The notes beneath the pieces were generated by a model. The model was given only the letters and a program-made list of their open reading frames with translations. It was not told the origin of the DNA and did no database searches. The position numbers and the translations under genes were made by a program. DNA of 64,000 bases, from positions 6,676,769 through 6,740,768 of the forward strand of contig NZ_CP023407.1 of the NCBI RefSeq assembly GCF_003665435.1, in the 5' to 3' direction. Position 1 is the first letter of the stretch. Every line of letters starts with the position of its first letter. This document shows, in pieces, positions 8,641-17,083 of this stretch. The stretch is from Streptomyces fungicidicus. GTDB taxonomy: Bacteria; Actinomycetota; Actinomycetes; Streptomycetales; Streptomycetaceae.

Positions 8641-9702
8641 ATGAAATTCGGCGTGAATTTCTTTCCGGTGATCGATCCCGCGCAGAAGAGCGCCACGGCC
8701 TACTACGAGGAGACGCTCCGCCTCGTGGAACTGGCGGAGGCCCTGGACTTTGAACACGTCCAGACGGTGGAGCACTACTTCACCGGGTACGGCGGCTACT
8801 CCCCGGACCCGGTCACCCTGCTGACCGCGATGGCCGCCCGCACCAGCCGCATCCGGATCGCCTCGGGCGCGGTCGTCCCCGCCTTCACCCACCCGGTGAA
8901 GCTGGCCGGCAAGCTGGCCATGCTCGACCACCTCTCGCACGGCCGGCTCGACGTCGGCTTCGGACGGGGCTTCCTGCCCACGGAGTTCGAGGCGTTCGGC
9001 ATCCCCATGGACGAGAGCCGGGCCCGGTTCGACGAGGGCGTCGAGGCGTGCGTGCGGCTGTGGAGCGAGGAGGACGTGGTCTTCGAGGGCCGCTTCCACC
9101 GCTTCGGCCCCGTCACCCTGCTGCCCCGGCCCTACCAGGCGCCGCACCCGCCGGTCTTCATCGCCTCCGCGACCAGCGCGGAATCCTGCGCGGCCGCCGG
9201 CACGGCCGGCCACCACCTCCAGGTGGTGCCGTCGGTCACCAGCGCCGAACAGCTCTCCGCGATGCTGCAGAAGTACCGGGCGGCATGGGACGAGGCGGGC
9301 CACGATCCGGCCGCCCGCCGCATTCAGATCAAGTACACCTGCTATCTCGCGGACGACGCCGCTCAGGCCCGCCGCACCGGGGAATTCTACGAGCGTTCCT
9401 ACATCGAGCACATGGCGAAGGCGGTGGAGCCGCTCGCGAACGGGAACCGGGCCGATTACCCGGGTTACGAGAAATTCCTGGAGAAGGCCCGGAATTACGA
9501 CTTCGCGGCGTCCCTCGCGGCGAACAAGGTGTTCGCGGGCGACGCGGCACAGGTACGGGCACAGCTGGAGAGGACCCGCGAGGAGTACGGCGCGGACCTG
9601 TCCGTCAGCCTGCAGTTCAACCCCGGCGGCCTCGCCTACGGCCTCGCGGCCCGCGCCATGGAGCTGTTCGCCCAGGAGGTGGCCCCCGCCTTCACCGGCT
9701 GA
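8641..9702 (+). CDS. Luciferase-like (LLM) flavin-dependent monooxygenase
   Basis: A 353-residue TIM-barrel protein of the bacterial-luciferase superfamily, beginning MKFGVNFFPV and containing the family features HGRLDVGFGRG and RPYQAPHPPVFIA. It would use reduced FMN and oxygen for hydroxylation, Baeyer-Villiger or N-oxidation. ATG 8641 has GAGGGGCGAAG upstream. The flavin reductase at 11819 can supply reduced flavin. Its last 67 bp overlap, tail to tail, with the SARP gene on the other strand. Members of this subgroup are common in natural-product clusters. Confidence 0.85.
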   Translation: MKFGVNFFPVIDPAQKSATAYYEETLRLVELAEALDFEHVQTVEHYFTGYGGYSPDPVTLLTAMAARTSRIRIASGAVVPAFTHPVKLAGKLAMLDHLSHGRLDVGFGRGFLPTEFEAFGIPMDESRARFDEGVEACVRLWSEEDVVFEGRFHRFGPVTLLPRPYQAPHPPVFIASATSAESCAAAGTAGHHLQVVPSVTSAEQLSAMLQKYRAAWDEAGHDPAARRIQIKYTCYLADDAAQARRTGEFYERSYIEHMAKAVEPLANGNRADYPGYEKFLEKARNYDFAASLAANKVFAGDAAQVRAQLERTREEYGADLSVSLQFNPGGLAYGLAARAMELFAQEVAPAFTG

Positions 9703-10442
9703 GGTGCCCGGCCGGCGGCGGACCCCACGAGCAGCGACAGCTGCTCCACCTGGAAGCGCAGCAGCCGCTGCTCGTCGACGAGTTCGTCGACCCGGGCCCG
9801 CAGCCGCCCCAGCTCGCCCCCCTCCTCCGGCCGGCCCGCGCCGCCCCCTCCCCGCACGGGAAGCGGGCGGCGCGGGAGGTCCGGGGGACACGGGTCCCCC
9901 GGTGCGGCGGCGGCGCGCGCCCGGGTCTCGTACAGCAGCTCCAGCGCGGCCAGCCGCTCCTCCTCCAGTTCGGCCGCCGCCCCCGCGCACAGCGGACCAC
10001 TGGTGCTGCCGGCCATCGCGGGACCCCGCCACAGCCCCAGGGCCTCCTCCAGCAGCGCGCAGGCGCCGAGCGGGTCGCCCGCCAGCAGCGTCCCGGCCTT
10101 CGCCACGCCCAGCCGGAACCGGGCGCTGTCCAGCTCCTCGGGGCGCGCCTCGAGCACATAGCCGGTGTCACGGGCGACCAGCCGCGGCATGTTGGCCCGC
10201 GACGGCTCCGCCTCGATCAGTAGCTGCCGCAGCCGCGACGCGTGGGCCTGGAGGGCGTTCACCGCCTTGCCGGGCGCGCACCCCCTCCACAGCTCGTCGA
10301 TCAGCCGGGCCGCCGGCACGGGAACGCCGGGCCGGACCAGCAGCGCCCCGAGGAGCTGCCGCTGTTTGGGACTGGTCAGGGGCACCCACCGGTCCGCGAC
10401 GTCGTCGTGGACCTCGGGGACGCCCAGCACTCGAAACTGCAT
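9636..10442 (-). CDS. SARP-family regulator with C-terminal coiled coil
   Basis: A 268-residue Streptomyces antibiotic regulatory protein: OmpR-type winged helix (about residues 1-95, MQFRVLGVPEVHDD start) followed by a bacterial transcriptional activation domain. The C-terminal third departs from usual SARPs; it is Gly/Pro-rich and then a predicted heptad helix (LGRLRARVDELVDEQ... to about residue 245). ATG 10442 gives the standard SARP N-terminus. It converges on and overlaps the LLM gene and diverges from the FAD oxidase across two TGAGT-N7-ACTCA palindromes. It is a likely activator of the cluster. Confidence 0.85.
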   Translation of the reverse strand: MQFRVLGVPEVHDDVADRWVPLTSPKQRQLLGALLVRPGVPVPAARLIDELWRGCAPGKAVNALQAHASRLRQLLIEAEPSRANMPRLVARDTGYVLEARPEELDSARFRLGVAKAGTLLAGDPLGACALLEEALGLWRGPAMAGSTSGPLCAGAAAELEEERLAALELLYETRARAAAAPGDPCPPDLPRRPLPVRGGGGAGRPEEGGELGRLRARVDELVDEQRLLRFQVEQLSLLVGSAAGRAPQPVKAGATSWANSSMARAARP

Positions 10443-10507
10443 TCGCACCTCCGTGGTCGCACACCCCTGCTCCGTCCCAGCTGACCCCGGACGGCCGTGC
10501 GCCCGCC

Positions 10508-10524
10508 TGAGTGCCCGGTACTCA
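10508..10524. promoter_or_regulatory. Palindromic operator candidate TGAGT-N7-ACTCA, copy 3
   Basis: TGAGTGCCCGGTACTCA lies 66 bp upstream of the SARP start in the SARP/FAD-oxidase divergent region. It has the same arms and the same 7-base spacer as the copies at 481, 560 and 10564. Confidence 0.6.
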
Positions 10525-10563
10525 ACTGGGCCCGCCACCCGCCGGGGCGGGGCGCCGGCGGAC

Positions 10564-10580
10564 TGAGTGGCGGCTACTCA
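10564..10580. promoter_or_regulatory. Palindromic operator candidate TGAGT-N7-ACTCA, copy 4
   Basis: TGAGTGGCGGCTACTCA, 56 bp from copy 3 and about 75 bp upstream of the FAD oxidase start, the same distance as copy 2 from the PaaK-like gene. This shared placement supports a common regulator for both rightward transcripts. Confidence 0.6.
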
Positions 10581-10652
10581 CGATCGGCCGCCCGCACCGT
10601 GATGGTCTTGTTCGGACGCGAGTCACAGCCACGGGTGAGGAGTTGAGGACGC

Positions 10653-11795
10653 ATGGCGCGGTGGGACGCGGAGGTCGCGGTGGTCGGCCTGGGAGCGTGG
10701 GGAGCGTGCGCGCTGTGGCAGCTCGCCGAACGCGGGGTCGACGTCGTCGGCGTCGAACGCCATGAGCCGGGCCACTCCCTGGGCTCCTCGCACGGCGGTT
10801 CGCGCATGTTCCGTGTCACCTGCCTGGAGCACCCGGGGCTCGTCCCGCTGGCCCGGCGCTCCCGTGAGCTGTGGAGCCGGCTGGAGGACTCCGCCGACCA
10901 GCAGCTGTTCTTCCCGGTCGGCGGCCTGCTGATCGGCCCGAAGGACGGCCGGGTCGCGGGCGGCACGCTGACCGCCGCGTACCGGCACGGCATCGAGGTG
11001 AGCACCCTCACCGCGCAGGCGCTGCGCTTCCACTACCCCCGCCATGTGCGGGTGCCCGAGGGCCACATCGGGGTCCGGGAGCCGTCCGCCGGCATCATCC
11101 GGCCGGAGCTGTCGATACGCGCGGCGGTGAACCGGGCCGAGAAGTACGGCGCCCGGGTCCTCACCGATACCAGGATCGCCACCTACGACCTGGTGCCCGA
11201 CGGTGTGGTGCTGCGCACCTCCCAGGGCGAACTGCGCGTGCGGCAGGTGGTGTTCACCGTCGGCTCCTGGCTCTCCTCGCTGGTCGACGGGCTGCCGCTG
11301 CGGACCGTGCGGATGCCCATCACCTGGTACCGGCCGCTGGAGCAGGGCGACGAGAGCTTCGCCCTGGAGCAGTTCCCGGTCTTCATGCGGGAGCTGGACG
11401 ACGGCACGATCCTGTGGGGCAACGGCACGGAGGGCGGCCACGACGTCAAGCTGGGCATCGAGGACCGGGCCGACGCGCTGCCCCTCGACCCCGAGGCGTA
11501 CGACCGCTCGGTCGGGCCGGGGGACTGGTTCGCCCTGACCTCGCTGCTCCCGGCCAAGCTGCCCGGTCTGGAACCGCTGCCGTCCAAGGTGGCGGTCTGC
11601 ATGCTGACCCGCACGCCGGACGGGCAGTTCGTCATCGGCCGGCCCGGCGGCGATCCCCGCGTGGTGGTGGCCGGCGGCGACAACGCGCACGGCTTCAAGC
11701 ACGCCACCGGTATCGGGGAGGCGCTCGCCGAGATCGTGCGGGGCGAGGAGACGACGGTGCCCATCGGCTTCATGTCCCCGAACCGCTTCGGCTGA
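10653..11795 (+). CDS. FAD-dependent amine oxidase, N-methyltryptophan/sarcosine oxidase type
   Basis: A 380-residue flavoprotein with an N-terminal dinucleotide fold (VVGLGAWGACAL, about residues 10-21) and the MTOX/MSOX arrangement SSHGGSR. Cys316 in VCMLTRTPDG matches the covalent-FAD cysteine of monomeric sarcosine oxidase (Cys315). It would oxidise a secondary or cyclic amine to an imine with formation of hydrogen peroxide. GAGG precedes ATG 10653. It heads an operon with the flavin reductase. In a biosynthetic cluster, oxidation of an amino-acid-derived ring is plausible; the natural substrate is not shown by sequence. Confidence 0.88.
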   Translation: MARWDAEVAVVGLGAWGACALWQLAERGVDVVGVERHEPGHSLGSSHGGSRMFRVTCLEHPGLVPLARRSRELWSRLEDSADQQLFFPVGGLLIGPKDGRVAGGTLTAAYRHGIEVSTLTAQALRFHYPRHVRVPEGHIGVREPSAGIIRPELSIRAAVNRAEKYGARVLTDTRIATYDLVPDGVVLRTSQGELRVRQVVFTVGSWLSSLVDGLPLRTVRMPITWYRPLEQGDESFALEQFPVFMRELDDGTILWGNGTEGGHDVKLGIEDRADALPLDPEAYDRSVGPGDWFALTSLLPAKLPGLEPLPSKVAVCMLTRTPDGQFVIGRPGGDPRVVVAGGDNAHGFKHATGIGEALAEIVRGEETTVPIGFMSPNRFG

Positions 11796-11818
11796 ACCGC
11801 GACCCCAGGAGGGCGACC

Positions 11819-12340
11819 ATGACGTCGACACCCACTTCGCAGCAGGCGCCGCTGGTGAGCGCCCGCCAGTTCCGTGACGCGATGGCCGAGCTGGCCTCGC
11901 CGGTGACCGTGGTGACCGTCCCGGACGGCACGGGCGGACGCCGGGGCTGCACGGCGAGCTCGGTGACGTCGCTCTCCCTCGACCCGCCGCTCCTCCAGGT
12001 CGCCGTCGCCCACACCTCCAGCTGTCACCAGGCCCTGGTCGAGTCGGAGGAGTTCGTCGTCCACGTCCTCGCCGACCGGCACCGCTGGCTGGCCGACCGG
12101 TTCGCCCGGCAGAACATCGACCGCTTCGCCGGGTCCGGCTTCACCACCTGGCCCGGCACCGACCTGCCCTGGTTCCCCGACGCGACGGCCGCCTTCCGCT
12201 GCCTGACCCGTCAGGCGATCCCGGTCGGCGACCACACCCTCCTGGTCGGCGCCCTCTCCGCCGTACGCCGGGGCCCGTCCCACGACACCCCGTCGGACGC
12301 CCTCCTCTGGTACCGCCGCGCCTTCCACACCCTGACCTGA
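11819..12340 (+). CDS. Flavin reductase (FMN-binding split-barrel)
   Basis: A 173-residue NAD(P)H:flavin reductase of the HpaC/ActVB type: the N-terminus FRDAMAELASPVTVVTV, the GCTASSVTSLSLDPP flavin loop and the C-terminal GDHTLLVGAL are diagnostic. It supplies free reduced FMN to a partner oxygenase, here most likely the LLM enzyme at 8641. AGGAGGG lies directly upstream of ATG 11819, 23 bp after the oxidase stop, so the two genes form one transcript. Confidence 0.9.
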   Translation: MTSTPTSQQAPLVSARQFRDAMAELASPVTVVTVPDGTGGRRGCTASSVTSLSLDPPLLQVAVAHTSSCHQALVESEEFVVHVLADRHRWLADRFARQNIDRFAGSGFTTWPGTDLPWFPDATAAFRCLTRQAIPVGDHTLLVGALSAVRRGPSHDTPSDALLWYRRAFHTLT

Positions 12341-12503
12341 CGCCCCGAGCGGCGGTGCCGCCCCCCACCCGGTCGGAAGCTGAGGCGGTGTGCGTGGCCC
12401 GCGGGGGCGGTGGCGTTCGTGGGTGGAGTCGGGCGGGGCGTGCCCGGGCGTGGCCCGGAGGCGATGGTGGTGGGGGTTTTGGTCGGTGGGTCCGTGGGTG
12501 GGG

Positions 12504-13256
12504 TCAGGCGGTGGGGGTCAAGGCGGTGGATTCCAGCCAGCGCTCGGTGACCAGGCGGGCCAGCTCCGGGGCGTCCCCGAGCGGTGCGGAGAGGACCTCC
12601 GCGCGGGCCGCCACCGCCTCGGCGGCGATGCGGTCGGGGAGCAGGCCGGGAGCCAGTACGTACGGGGCGACCGCCACCCGGCGCACGCCCCGCGCGCGCA
12701 GCTCCCGCACCACCGTGCCGGGCCGGGGCTGCGGACCGGTGACGAACGCCGGCCGCACCGCGCGCCAGCCGGCGCGCCGCAGCTCCCGGGCCGCCGCGCC
12801 GACCGACTCGATCGCCTCCGGGTCGCGGGAACCCGCCCCGGCCAGCACCACCGCGGTCGTGGACCGGTCGGCGGGGGACAGTCCGGCCTCGAAGAGCCGC
12901 CGCTCCACCGCCCGGACGAGCAGCGGGGACCCGCCGAGCACGGCCGCCTGACGCACCTGTGACCCGCCGGCCTCCGCGAGCGCGGCCGGCAGGTCGGTCT
13001 TGGCGTGGTAGGCGCGGGTCAGCAGCAGCGGGACCGCCACCGCCGCCGTGGTGCCGGACCGCTCCAGCCGCTCCAGCGCGCCCGCCACCCCCGGTGTGTC
13101 GAACTCCAGGAAGGCGGGCGCCACCGTCAGGCCGGGCCGCAGCAGCCGGATCCGGTCGGTCAGGGCCCACACGGTCGCCGCGTGCCGGGGGTCGCGGCTG
13201 CCGTGGCTCACGAGCAGCAGCGCCGGCTCCGCAGTGGTCGTACGTACCGCTGTCAC
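12504..13256 (-). CDS. CbiX/sirohydrochlorin chelatase-like protein
   Basis: A 250-residue protein with two CbiX-like halves. LLVSHGSRDPRH near the N-terminus is the family's metal-site strand, and LTRAYHAKTD carries the second histidine; the C-terminal half repeats the fold (VVLAGAGSRDPEA, with Ala in place of the His). Enzymes of this class insert Fe or Co into sirohydrochlorin. GTG 13256 is selected because it starts just before the conserved domain and has GGGGGT upstream. No other siroheme or cobalamin gene is visible nearby, so its link to the cluster is uncertain. Confidence 0.78.
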   Translation of the reverse strand: MTAVRTTTAEPALLLVSHGSRDPRHAATVWALTDRIRLLRPGLTVAPAFLEFDTPGVAGALERLERSGTTAAVAVPLLLTRAYHAKTDLPAALAEAGGSQVRQAAVLGGSPLLVRAVERRLFEAGLSPADRSTTAVVLAGAGSRDPEAIESVGAAARELRRAGWRAVRPAFVTGPQPRPGTVVRELRARGVRRVAVAPYVLAPGLLPDRIAAEAVAARAEVLSAPLGDAPELARLVTERWLESTALTPTA

Positions 13257-13356
13257 CCGCGGACCCCCGATCGGCGCACCCGTACGGCGGTGGATTCCGC
13301 CGCCGGAGCACCGTAGCCGGAGCCGGTCACACCGCCCTGACGGTGCGCTGACCGGC

Positions 13357-14208
13357 TCAGGCGGGCCCACGGCTGTGCAGCGGCTCACCCCCGAGCTCGG
13401 CGCGCATGCCCCAGTCCCAGTCGCCGACCACCGTGGCGGGCGCCGGGGAGTCACCGCGGAGCATCCGCTGGTGCGCCTCCCGGACCGCCTCCGAGGGCTC
13501 CAGACCGAGCTCGGTCACCAGCCGGGTGTGCAGCCGCCGGTAGGTCTCCAGCGCCTGCCACATCCGGCCGGCCTGGTACTGCGACAGCATCAGCTGGAGG
13601 TGGAACCGCTCGTGCAGCGGATAGCGCGCCGCGAGTTCGGTGAGCCTGGCCAGGACCTCGATGCCCCGGCCGAGCGCCAGGTCCGCCGCGACGCAGATCT
13701 CGAACGCGCTGAGCCGCGACTCCTGCAGCCGCAGCACCTCCACCCGGAGCACCGGCCCCAGGGGCACGTCGAACAGGACGTCGCCCCGCCACAGTCCCAG
13801 GGCCTGGTTGAGCAGCTCGGACGTGAGCCGGTGGTCCCGTTTGCGGGCCGCGGCGAGCCCCGCGGAGACCAGGCTCTCGTGCTGCAGCGCGTCCACTTGG
13901 TCAGGTGTCGCGTTGAGCACGTAGCCGCCGTGCGCGGTGGCGAGGATCTCCTTCGCGCGCACCGGTCCGCCGATGCCGCACACCGCGGCGATCCCCCTTC
14001 TCAACTGCATCATGTACGTCTGCAAGGTGGCCTGCGCACTGCGCGGCGGCCGGTCGCCCCAGAGTTCGTCGACCAGCTCCCACACCGGCACCGTGCGCCG
14101 GGCCCGCAGCGCCAGCAGCGCCAGCACCTGGCGGTGCTTGGCCGCGCTGGGTGTCCAGAAGTCGTCTCCAAAGTTGGCAGTCAGGGTGCCCAACAGCTTG
14201 ATCTCCAC
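13357..14208 (-). CDS. SARP-family transcriptional activator
   Basis: A 283-residue AfsR/DnrI-type SARP: winged helix at the N-terminus (VEIKLLGTLTA start, LWGDRPPRSAQATLQTYM in the recognition region) and a complete BTAD domain ending LVTELGLEPSEAVREAHQRM. GTG 14208 is preceded by GGGGAGAGG. It diverges from a second SARP gene with about 195 bp between starts. Two adjacent, opposed SARPs suggest a regulatory cascade at the right edge of the cluster. Confidence 0.9.
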   Translation of the reverse strand: MEIKLLGTLTANFGDDFWTPSAAKHRQVLALLALRARRTVPVWELVDELWGDRPPRSAQATLQTYMMQLRRGIAAVCGIGGPVRAKEILATAHGGYVLNATPDQVDALQHESLVSAGLAAARKRDHRLTSELLNQALGLWRGDVLFDVPLGPVLRVEVLRLQESRLSAFEICVAADLALGRGIEVLARLTELAARYPLHERFHLQLMLSQYQAGRMWQALETYRRLHTRLVTELGLEPSEAVREAHQRMLRGDSPAPATVVGDWDWGMRAELGGEPLHSRGPA

Positions 14209-14404
14209 CAGCCAACCTCTCCCCGTGTGTTGCCAGCGACATGATGCTGACACGACGCGCGTAGCTTCAGTAGTGCCCTCGATCACCAGTCCGGTGTGAA
14301 CGGGCATATGACCGGCCTGGCCGAAACTCGCCTCCAGCGGGAGTCCAGTGCCGCATGAGCTGCGCCTCAAGAAGCGGACGACCGCAGCGTGTGAGGCTTT
14401 CGCC

Positions 14405-15205
14405 ATGGAATTCACGCTCCTCGGCCCCGTCGGGATCGTCACGAAGCACGAGCACGTTCCGATCGCCGGCTCCCGTCAACGGATCCTGCTGGCCTCACTT
14501 CTCGTCAGCGGAGGCCGGCTGCTGACGAACGAGCAGCTCTACAGCGAGCTGTGGGGGGACGAGCCGCCCCACACCGCCCACAACGCGCTCCAGGCGCAGG
14601 TGTCCCGGCTGCGCCGCACACTGAGCCGGCTCGCCGACCCGTCGGAGCCGGCGCCCGCCCTCGTCACCCACTCCGCCGGGTACGTCCTGAAGGCCGACCC
14701 CGCGCGGATCGACATGAACGACTTCCGGCGCCGGATCACCGAAGCCAGGGCAGTCGCCGACCGTGACCCGATGGCGGCCGTGGGCCTGCTGGAGTCCGGA
14801 ATCGCCCTGTGGCAGGGCAAGCCGCTGCAGGACACCGGCACCAGCCCGCTGTGCCACAGCACGGCCGTCCAGCTGGAGGAGGAGTTCCTGGCGGCGCACG
14901 AGGCCAAGCTGGAGCTGAAGCTGCGCTGCGGTCTCACCGAGGACGCGATCGGCGAGCTCCGGGCGATCGGCGTGGTGCACCCGTGGCGGGAACGCATCAC
15001 CGAACTCCTGATGCTCGCCCTGTACCGCGTCGGCCGCCGCGCGGAGGCCCTGGAGACCTACCACAGCACCCGCCGCCAGCTCACCGACCACCTCGGCATC
15101 GAGCCGTCCCGCCGGCTGAAGGAGACGCTCCAGGTCATCCTCCGCGAGGACCCGGTGCCGCTGGCGCCGCTCCGCCCGTCACCGCTGTCGGCCCTCGCCC
15201 GCTGA
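14405..15205 (+). CDS. SARP-family transcriptional activator
   Basis: A 266-residue SARP with the winged helix (MEFTLLGPVGIV start) and BTAD (HPWRERITELLMLALYRVGR, LTDHLGIEPSRRLKE). ATG 14405 has GAGG eight bases upstream and gives the canonical N-terminus; a GTG at 14348 would add 19 atypical residues. It is closer to the FarR/AfsR small-SARP type than to its divergent neighbour. It ends 29 bp from the convergent DeoR gene, which marks the probable right boundary of the biosynthetic cluster. Confidence 0.9.
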   Translation: MEFTLLGPVGIVTKHEHVPIAGSRQRILLASLLVSGGRLLTNEQLYSELWGDEPPHTAHNALQAQVSRLRRTLSRLADPSEPAPALVTHSAGYVLKADPARIDMNDFRRRITEARAVADRDPMAAVGLLESGIALWQGKPLQDTGTSPLCHSTAVQLEEEFLAAHEAKLELKLRCGLTEDAIGELRAIGVVHPWRERITELLMLALYRVGRRAEALETYHSTRRQLTDHLGIEPSRRLKETLQVILREDPVPLAPLRPSPLSALAR

Positions 15206-15234
15206 CCGGGGCGCCCCGGCGGGGAGCGCCGTCC

Positions 15235-16053
15235 TCAGTCCCCTTCCGCGGGGGCGGGCCGGTCCGGTGACGGTTCGTCCACCGGCTCGGCCAGCACCAC
15301 CCGCGTACCGCGCCCGGTGAACGCCGCGACGTCGGCGTCCGTCGCCGAGGCGTCCGTGACCAGGGTCCAGCCGGCCGGCAGCTGGGCCCACGCGTGGAAC
15401 GGGGCCCGGCCCAGTTTCGCCGCGTGGGCCAGGACGTACGTGCGGGCGGCCCGCCGGGCCATCAGTTCCTTCAGGCGGGTCTGCCGCAGGTCCGCCTCGC
15501 AGATCCCGCCGTCCGCCGTGACACCGTCCGCGGAGAGGAAGACCCGGTCGAACGTCATCCGTTCCAGCGCCGCCTCCGTCAGCGGGCCCACGAACGCCTG
15601 GCTGAGCGGACGCAGCGTCCCGCCCAGGCACTCGACGTGAACGGACTCGACGTCCGCCAGTTCGTGCAGCGCCGTCAGACCGGTGGTGGCGACCGTGAGG
15701 TCCTTCGCCGTACGCAGCTCGTGCGCCAGCGCCCCGACCGTCGACCCGGCGTCCAGCAGCACGGTCTCACCGGGCTGTACCTGCGCCGCCGCCCAGCGGG
15801 CGATGGCCCGCTTCTGCGCGTACGCCTCCGTGGTGCGCTGCCGCAGCGACGCCTCCGGATGCGCGTTCAGCGCCATCGCCCCGCCGTACGTGCGGGCCAG
15901 CCGGCCGTCGGCGGTGAGCCGGGCCAGATCGCGGCGGATCGTTGAGGCGGTCACGCCGAAGTGCCGGGACAGTTCCTCGACGCTGGCCAGGCCGGTGGTG
16001 GTGGCGAGTCGCAGGATCTCCTCACGCCGAGCCTGGGATCCGTTGGGCGGCAT
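15235..16053 (-). CDS. DeoR-family regulator of the sugar-acid locus
   Basis: A 272-residue repressor with an N-terminal DeoR winged helix (REEILRLA, then VTASTIRRDLARL with the invariant TIRRDL at about residues 37-42) and a C-terminal phosphosugar-sensing DeoRC domain (VLLDAGSTVGALAHEL, DRVFLSADGV). GAAGGA lies upstream of ATG 16053. It lies 25 bp downstream of pdxA2 in the same orientation, so it is probably the last gene of that operon. A phosphorylated four-carbon acid is the expected inducer. Confidence 0.9.
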   Translation of the reverse strand: MPPNGSQARREEILRLATTTGLASVEELSRHFGVTASTIRRDLARLTADGRLARTYGGAMALNAHPEASLRQRTTEAYAQKRAIARWAAAQVQPGETVLLDAGSTVGALAHELRTAKDLTVATTGLTALHELADVESVHVECLGGTLRPLSQAFVGPLTEAALERMTFDRVFLSADGVTADGGICEADLRQTRLKELMARRAARTYVLAHAAKLGRAPFHAWAQLPAGWTLVTDASATDADVAAFTGRGTRVVLAEPVDEPSPDRPAPAEGD

Positions 16054-16078
16054 CAAGTGTCCTTCGCGATACGTGGGT

Positions 16079-17083
16079 TCAGCGGGCGGTGGACATCTCG
16101 GCGGCCTGCCGCAGCGCCTCGATCATGCTACCGGCCTCGGCCTTCCCCGTACCGGCGATGTCGAAAGCCGTGCCGTGGTCGACGGAGGTGCGGATGACCG
16201 GGAGGCCGACGGTGAGGTTGACGCCGGCCTCGATGCCGAGCACCTTGACGGGGCCGTGGCCCTGGTCGTGGTACATCGCCACGATGAGGTCGTAGTCGCC
16301 CCGGGAGGCCAGGAAGAACGCCGTGTCGGCGGGCAGCGGGCCGCGGGCGTCGATGCCGTCGCGGCGCACCGTCTCCAGCGCCGGGACGATCTTCTCCTCC
16401 TCCTCGCCGTACCCGAACAGCCCGTTCTCGCCGGCGTGCGGGTTGATCCCGCAGACCCCGATGACGGGGGCGGCCACCCCGGCCCGGACCATCGCCTCGT
16501 GGCCGCGGCGCACGGTCCGCTCGACCAGGCCGGGCTCGATCCGGTTGACGGCGTCGATGAGACCGATGTGGGTGGTGACGTGGATGACCTTCACCTTCTC
16601 GGTGGAGAGCATCATCGACACCTCCTCCACCCCGGTGAAGTGGGCCAGCAGTTCGGTGTGCCCGGGGTAGACGTGCCCGGCCGCGTGCAGCGCCTCCTTG
16701 TTGAGGGGGGCGGTGCAGATGCCGTCGATCTCCCCGGCGAGGGCCAGCTCGGCGGCCCGCTTGACGTACTCGTAGGCGGCGTTGCCGGCCGCGGCGGACA
16801 GCGTGCCCCAGGCCAGGCCGGCGGGGAGCAGTCCGAGGTCGACGACGTTGATCCGGCCCGGTGCGGACTCGGCCGCCGCCGGTGACGGGACGGCCACGAT
16901 CTCGCAGTCGGCGCCGAGGATCCGGGCGGCCTCCCGCAGCCGCGCGGCGTCACCGATCACCACCGGCCGGCACCGGCCCAGCGTCGCGGCGTCCAGCACG
17001 GCGGGCACGATCACCTCGGGCCCGATACCGGCACCGTCGCCCATGGTGACACCGATGAGGGGGAGGGGCTGCTGCGCGTTCAC
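16079..17083 (-). CDS. pdxA2: PdxA2-type 4-phospho-D-threonate/erythronate dehydrogenase
   Basis: A 334-residue PdxA-family oxidative decarboxylase (GVTMGDGAGIGPEV start, metal ligands in YPGHTELLAHF and MYHDQGHGPVK, HGTAFDIAGTG near the end). It is translationally coupled to a DUF1537 kinase by GTGA, the arrangement that defines the sugar-acid branch (PdxA2) rather than pyridoxal synthesis. In that pathway the enzyme oxidises 4-phospho-D-threonate or -erythronate, and decarboxylation gives dihydroxyacetone phosphate. Which epimer is used cannot be decided from sequence. Confidence 0.88.
   Translation of the reverse strand: MNAQQPLPLIGVTMGDGAGIGPEVIVPAVLDAATLGRCRPVVIGDAARLREAARILGADCEIVAVPSPAAAESAPGRINVVDLGLLPAGLAWGTLSAAAGNAAYEYVKRAAELALAGEIDGICTAPLNKEALHAAGHVYPGHTELLAHFTGVEEVSMMLSTEKVKVIHVTTHIGLIDAVNRIEPGLVERTVRRGHEAMVRAGVAAPVIGVCGINPHAGENGLFGYGEEEEKIVPALETVRRDGIDARGPLPADTAFFLASRGDYDLIVAMYHDQGHGPVKVLGIEAGVNLTVGLPVIRTSVDHGTAFDIAGTGKAEAGSMIEALRQAAEMSTAR

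Noticed and set aside
12380..12503. G-rich stretch with several GGG/GGGG runs (possible G-quadruplex) before the CbiX-like gene
   Set aside because: G-runs of this kind are common in such DNA and no conserved arrangement or regulatory context supports a function.
14348..14404. GTG 14348 as start of the second SARP
   Set aside because: It adds 19 residues that SARPs do not have; ATG 14405 has a proper RBS and the MEFTLLGPV start.
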